Position numbers and translations under genes: made by a program. Below the pieces are notes generated by a model. The model was not told the origin of the DNA, made no database searches, and worked only from the letters and a program-made list of their open reading frames with translations. Of a DNA stretch of 64,000 bases, positions 62,276 to 64,000 are shown piece by piece (within the stretch, counting starts at the first letter, position 1; each line of letters opens with the position of its first letter). The DNA lies in NCBI RefSeq assembly GCF_000328475.2, contig NC_026483.1, positions 558,001 through 622,000 on the forward strand. Direction: 5' to 3'. The DNA is from Mycosarcoma maydis (lineage: Eukaryota; Basidiomycota; Ustilaginomycetes; Ustilaginales).

Positions 62276-62829
62276 GGTCGGTTGAGACGGGTTTGGCTGT
62301 TGAGCAGCTCGAGCTGCTACTTTTGCGTGATCACCACTTCAAAAAGCCTTGAAAGCAGTGTAGATGAGAGCGGTCACAGTAGTGAAGCAAAGAAGTGTCT
62401 TGAGAGCAGTGTGGGGTAGTAAAGGAAGGATGGCTATTCGTGATTCATCGTGGGGACATGAGACTACTCACGACTGATTCGCCTCGGATTTGCGAAACGG
62501 AATTCGTGATTGTGAATCTTTCTCACCTTCGCACCGAACTTGAAAAGGGCACGAGCCATTCTCACGATTCCCTTTTCTCGTCTTTTCGTTTTACAGTCGT
62601 GAGTATTTCTTTTATTTTTATTTTTTGGCATCAGAAACGCAAGTTTGGTTGGAAAAGAGTCGTGAGTCTGTGTGAGTCGTGAGTGTGGAGGTGTTCGTGG
62701 TCGTTTTTGCTGCATCAGCAGATAGATCCAAGATGACTTGTCTGCTTGCTATCATCTCCTGTTTTGAGAGCAACAAGAGGCATTCGTTTGGAGCGCATAT
62801 GGCCTGTTGATCTAAGCGAAAGTGTCAGC
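62276..62829. other. divergent promoter, M13 peptidase / NSRP1-like gene
   Basis: 554 bases. Heptamer copies occur near 62435 and 62500 (ATTCGTGATT) and TCGTGAGT units near 62595 and 62660-62690. A T-rich run lies at 62605-62630. Confidence 0.55.
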
Positions 62830-64000
62830 ATGCCTGATCCAGGTCCTTCTTCCGCATCGAAGGTTTCATTTGGTTTCAAGCCCGCGTCAGCCTCGCAAAA
62901 GACGGCATCCAAACCTAGCGTCGCGCCGTCTGCAGCAGCTTTCGGCGATGAAAGCGCAGACGAGGACCATGTGGCAGCGCCTGTAGTACCATCTGGTACA
63001 AGCGACCGTCCAATTCTCAGAAATTTTGGTGCGCAGCTTCACGGGTTAGCACTAGCCAAGTCGCCAACGCCGGCAACACGCACCGAGAGAAAGAAGCAAG
63101 AGGAGGCCGAACAACTGGATGCGTCCATCTTCGATTACGATGGTGTCTACGATATTATCAAGGATGCTGAGCGAAAGGTAAAACAAGCCAAGCTAGCTCA
63201 AGATGCTACCAAGAAGCCCAGGTACGTCGACGGCATCCTCGAATCAGCCGAGCAACGCAAACGCGATCGGCTGAGAGCCGAGGCACGAACCATTCAGAGA
63301 CAACGACAAGCAGAAGGCGACGAGTTTGCCGACAAGGAGTCGTTTGTGACCAATGCATACAAGGAGCAGCAGGCCGAGCTGGCTAAAGCCGAAGAGGAGC
63401 AGCACAAGAATGAGGAAATGCAGCGATCATCGAACAAAGGCATAAGTTCTTTCTACCGCGAAATGCTCAACGAGACAAACGCAGCAAGAGACGCAGCCAT
63501 CGCCGCGTCACTGGCTCTACAGACCTCTGCTTCAGCTGTACAGCCATCCGAGCAGGAGCACAGAGAGAAAAGCGATCTAGATCTGGCCCAAGAAGCTAGG
63601 CAAAAGGGACTAGAAGTAGAACTCAATGATGACGGCCAGATTGTCGACAGGCGCTCGCTTCTCACCAAGGGTCTCAATATTGTTTCCAAGCGACGCAAGA
63701 CCAGCACAGACGAGCGTTCGGCTTCTTCAGATCGGGACAGCCGTGAAGCTAGACTGAAGCGAGACCAGAGACGACAAGAAGAGTACCAAGCGCGCATGCA
63801 TCAAGATGCGCAGCGATCAAGGCAGAGTAGGCTCATCGAAGAGCAGATGCTCGAGCTTGAGCGCAAGCGCGCTTTGGAGGAAGACGAGGCCCAACGGCGA
63901 GAGAGAAGCAAGCTGAATGCCAAGCGTAACGATAGCCAAGCCGTTCTGCAAGCCAAGCAGAGATATCACGAGCGCAAAAAGCAGCGAATGGCATCTCAAC
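62830..64000 (+). CDS. NSRP1-like nuclear speckle splicing regulator (5' part, runs off window)
   Basis: Open from ATG 62830 to the right edge: 390 codons without stop or apparent intron, incomplete at the 3' end. The conserved N-terminal NSRP1 (DUF2040) domain is at about 95-200: LDASIFDYDGVYDIIKDAER, KKPRYVDGILESAEQRKRDR and RQRQAEGDEFADKESFVTNA, followed by a long charged coiled coil (Glu/Lys/Arg/Gln-rich, to the end). Animal NSRP1 is an RNA-binding alternative-splicing factor in nuclear speckles; the fungal role is inferred. The first 75 residues are Ser/Ala-rich and disordered. With CWF19, this is the second splicing-related gene within 6 kb, probably by chance. Confidence 0.88.
   Translation, partial: MPDPGPSSASKVSFGFKPASASQKTASKPSVAPSAAAFGDESADEDHVAAPVVPSGTSDRPILRNFGAQLHGLALAKSPTPATRTERKKQEEAEQLDASIFDYDGVYDIIKDAERKVKQAKLAQDATKKPRYVDGILESAEQRKRDRLRAEARTIQRQRQAEGDEFADKESFVTNAYKEQQAELAKAEEEQHKNEEMQRSSNKGISSFYREMLNETNAARDAAIAASLALQTSASAVQPSEQEHREKSDLDLAQEARQKGLEVELNDDGQIVDRRSLLTKGLNIVSKRRKTSTDERSASSDRDSREARLKRDQRRQEEYQARMHQDAQRSRQSRLIEEQMLELERKRALEEDEAQRRERSKLNAKRNDSQAVLQAKQRYHERKKQRMASQ

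Noticed and set aside
56421..64000. Functional cluster of splicing genes (CWF19 and NSRP1-like)
   Set aside because: They are separated by an unrelated M13 peptidase on the opposite strand to NSRP1; eukaryotic neighbours of this kind are usually coincidental.

Overview
The window reads as nuclear DNA of a smut-type basidiomycete (Ustilaginales: Ustilago, Sporisorium or Pseudozyma). This is inferred from long, mostly intronless genes with GC-rich codons, the few short introns with GTAAGT-type donors, CT-rich leaders before start codons, and a short heptameric repeat (TCACGAA and one-base variants) found between genes but not seen in the coding regions. Two runs of exactly 100 N (29445-29544 and 34138-34237) show a scaffolded draft assembly. 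I could run no searches; families are named from motifs read by eye.

Layout. 0.2-10.3 kb: ARL1 (three exons), a small three-exon gene, a CNNM/Mam3-type CBS membrane protein, an Ara2-type aldo-keto reductase and the proteasome lid subunit RPN6. 10.5-24 kb: a two-exon PLP aminotransferase on the minus strand, an ABCB6/HMT1-type ABC half-transporter, a DUF2408 (UPF0662) protein and an FG nucleoporin with a C-terminal Ran-binding domain. 24-29.4 kb: a gene desert with a decayed coding fragment that may be retroelement integrase. 29.4-41.3 kb: a WOPR (Gti1/Pac2) transcription factor and an unrecognised serine-rich protein, each interrupted near its start by a gap, then a Zds1-type protein. 42.9-48.8 kb: a 58-residue metallothionein, a 4.2 kb stretch with tandem heptamers, and a GPI-type chitin deacetylase. 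49.3-64 kb: a SAP-domain protein (minus), a fused aconitase-mitoribosomal mL40 protein (plus), the splicing factor CWF19 (minus), an M13 membrane metallopeptidase (minus) and the start of an NSRP1-like splicing regulator that runs off the right edge.

Most genes are housekeeping and unrelated to their neighbours. Three encode likely metal-handling proteins (Mam3 type, HMT1 type, metallothionein), but they are far apart. Divergent pairs probably sharing promoters are aminotransferase/HMT1, SAP/aconitase and M13/NSRP1. Convergent pairs are RPN6/aminotransferase, chitin deacetylase/SAP and aconitase/CWF19.

The most notable item is the aconitase reading frame (53092-56238). It continues without a stop through a presequence-like linker with an RGY-A processing motif into a complete mL40 ribosomal protein. 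This looks like a matrix-processed two-in-one precursor. It is comparable in principle to the aconitase-bL21m fusion of fission yeast, but carries a different ribosomal partner.
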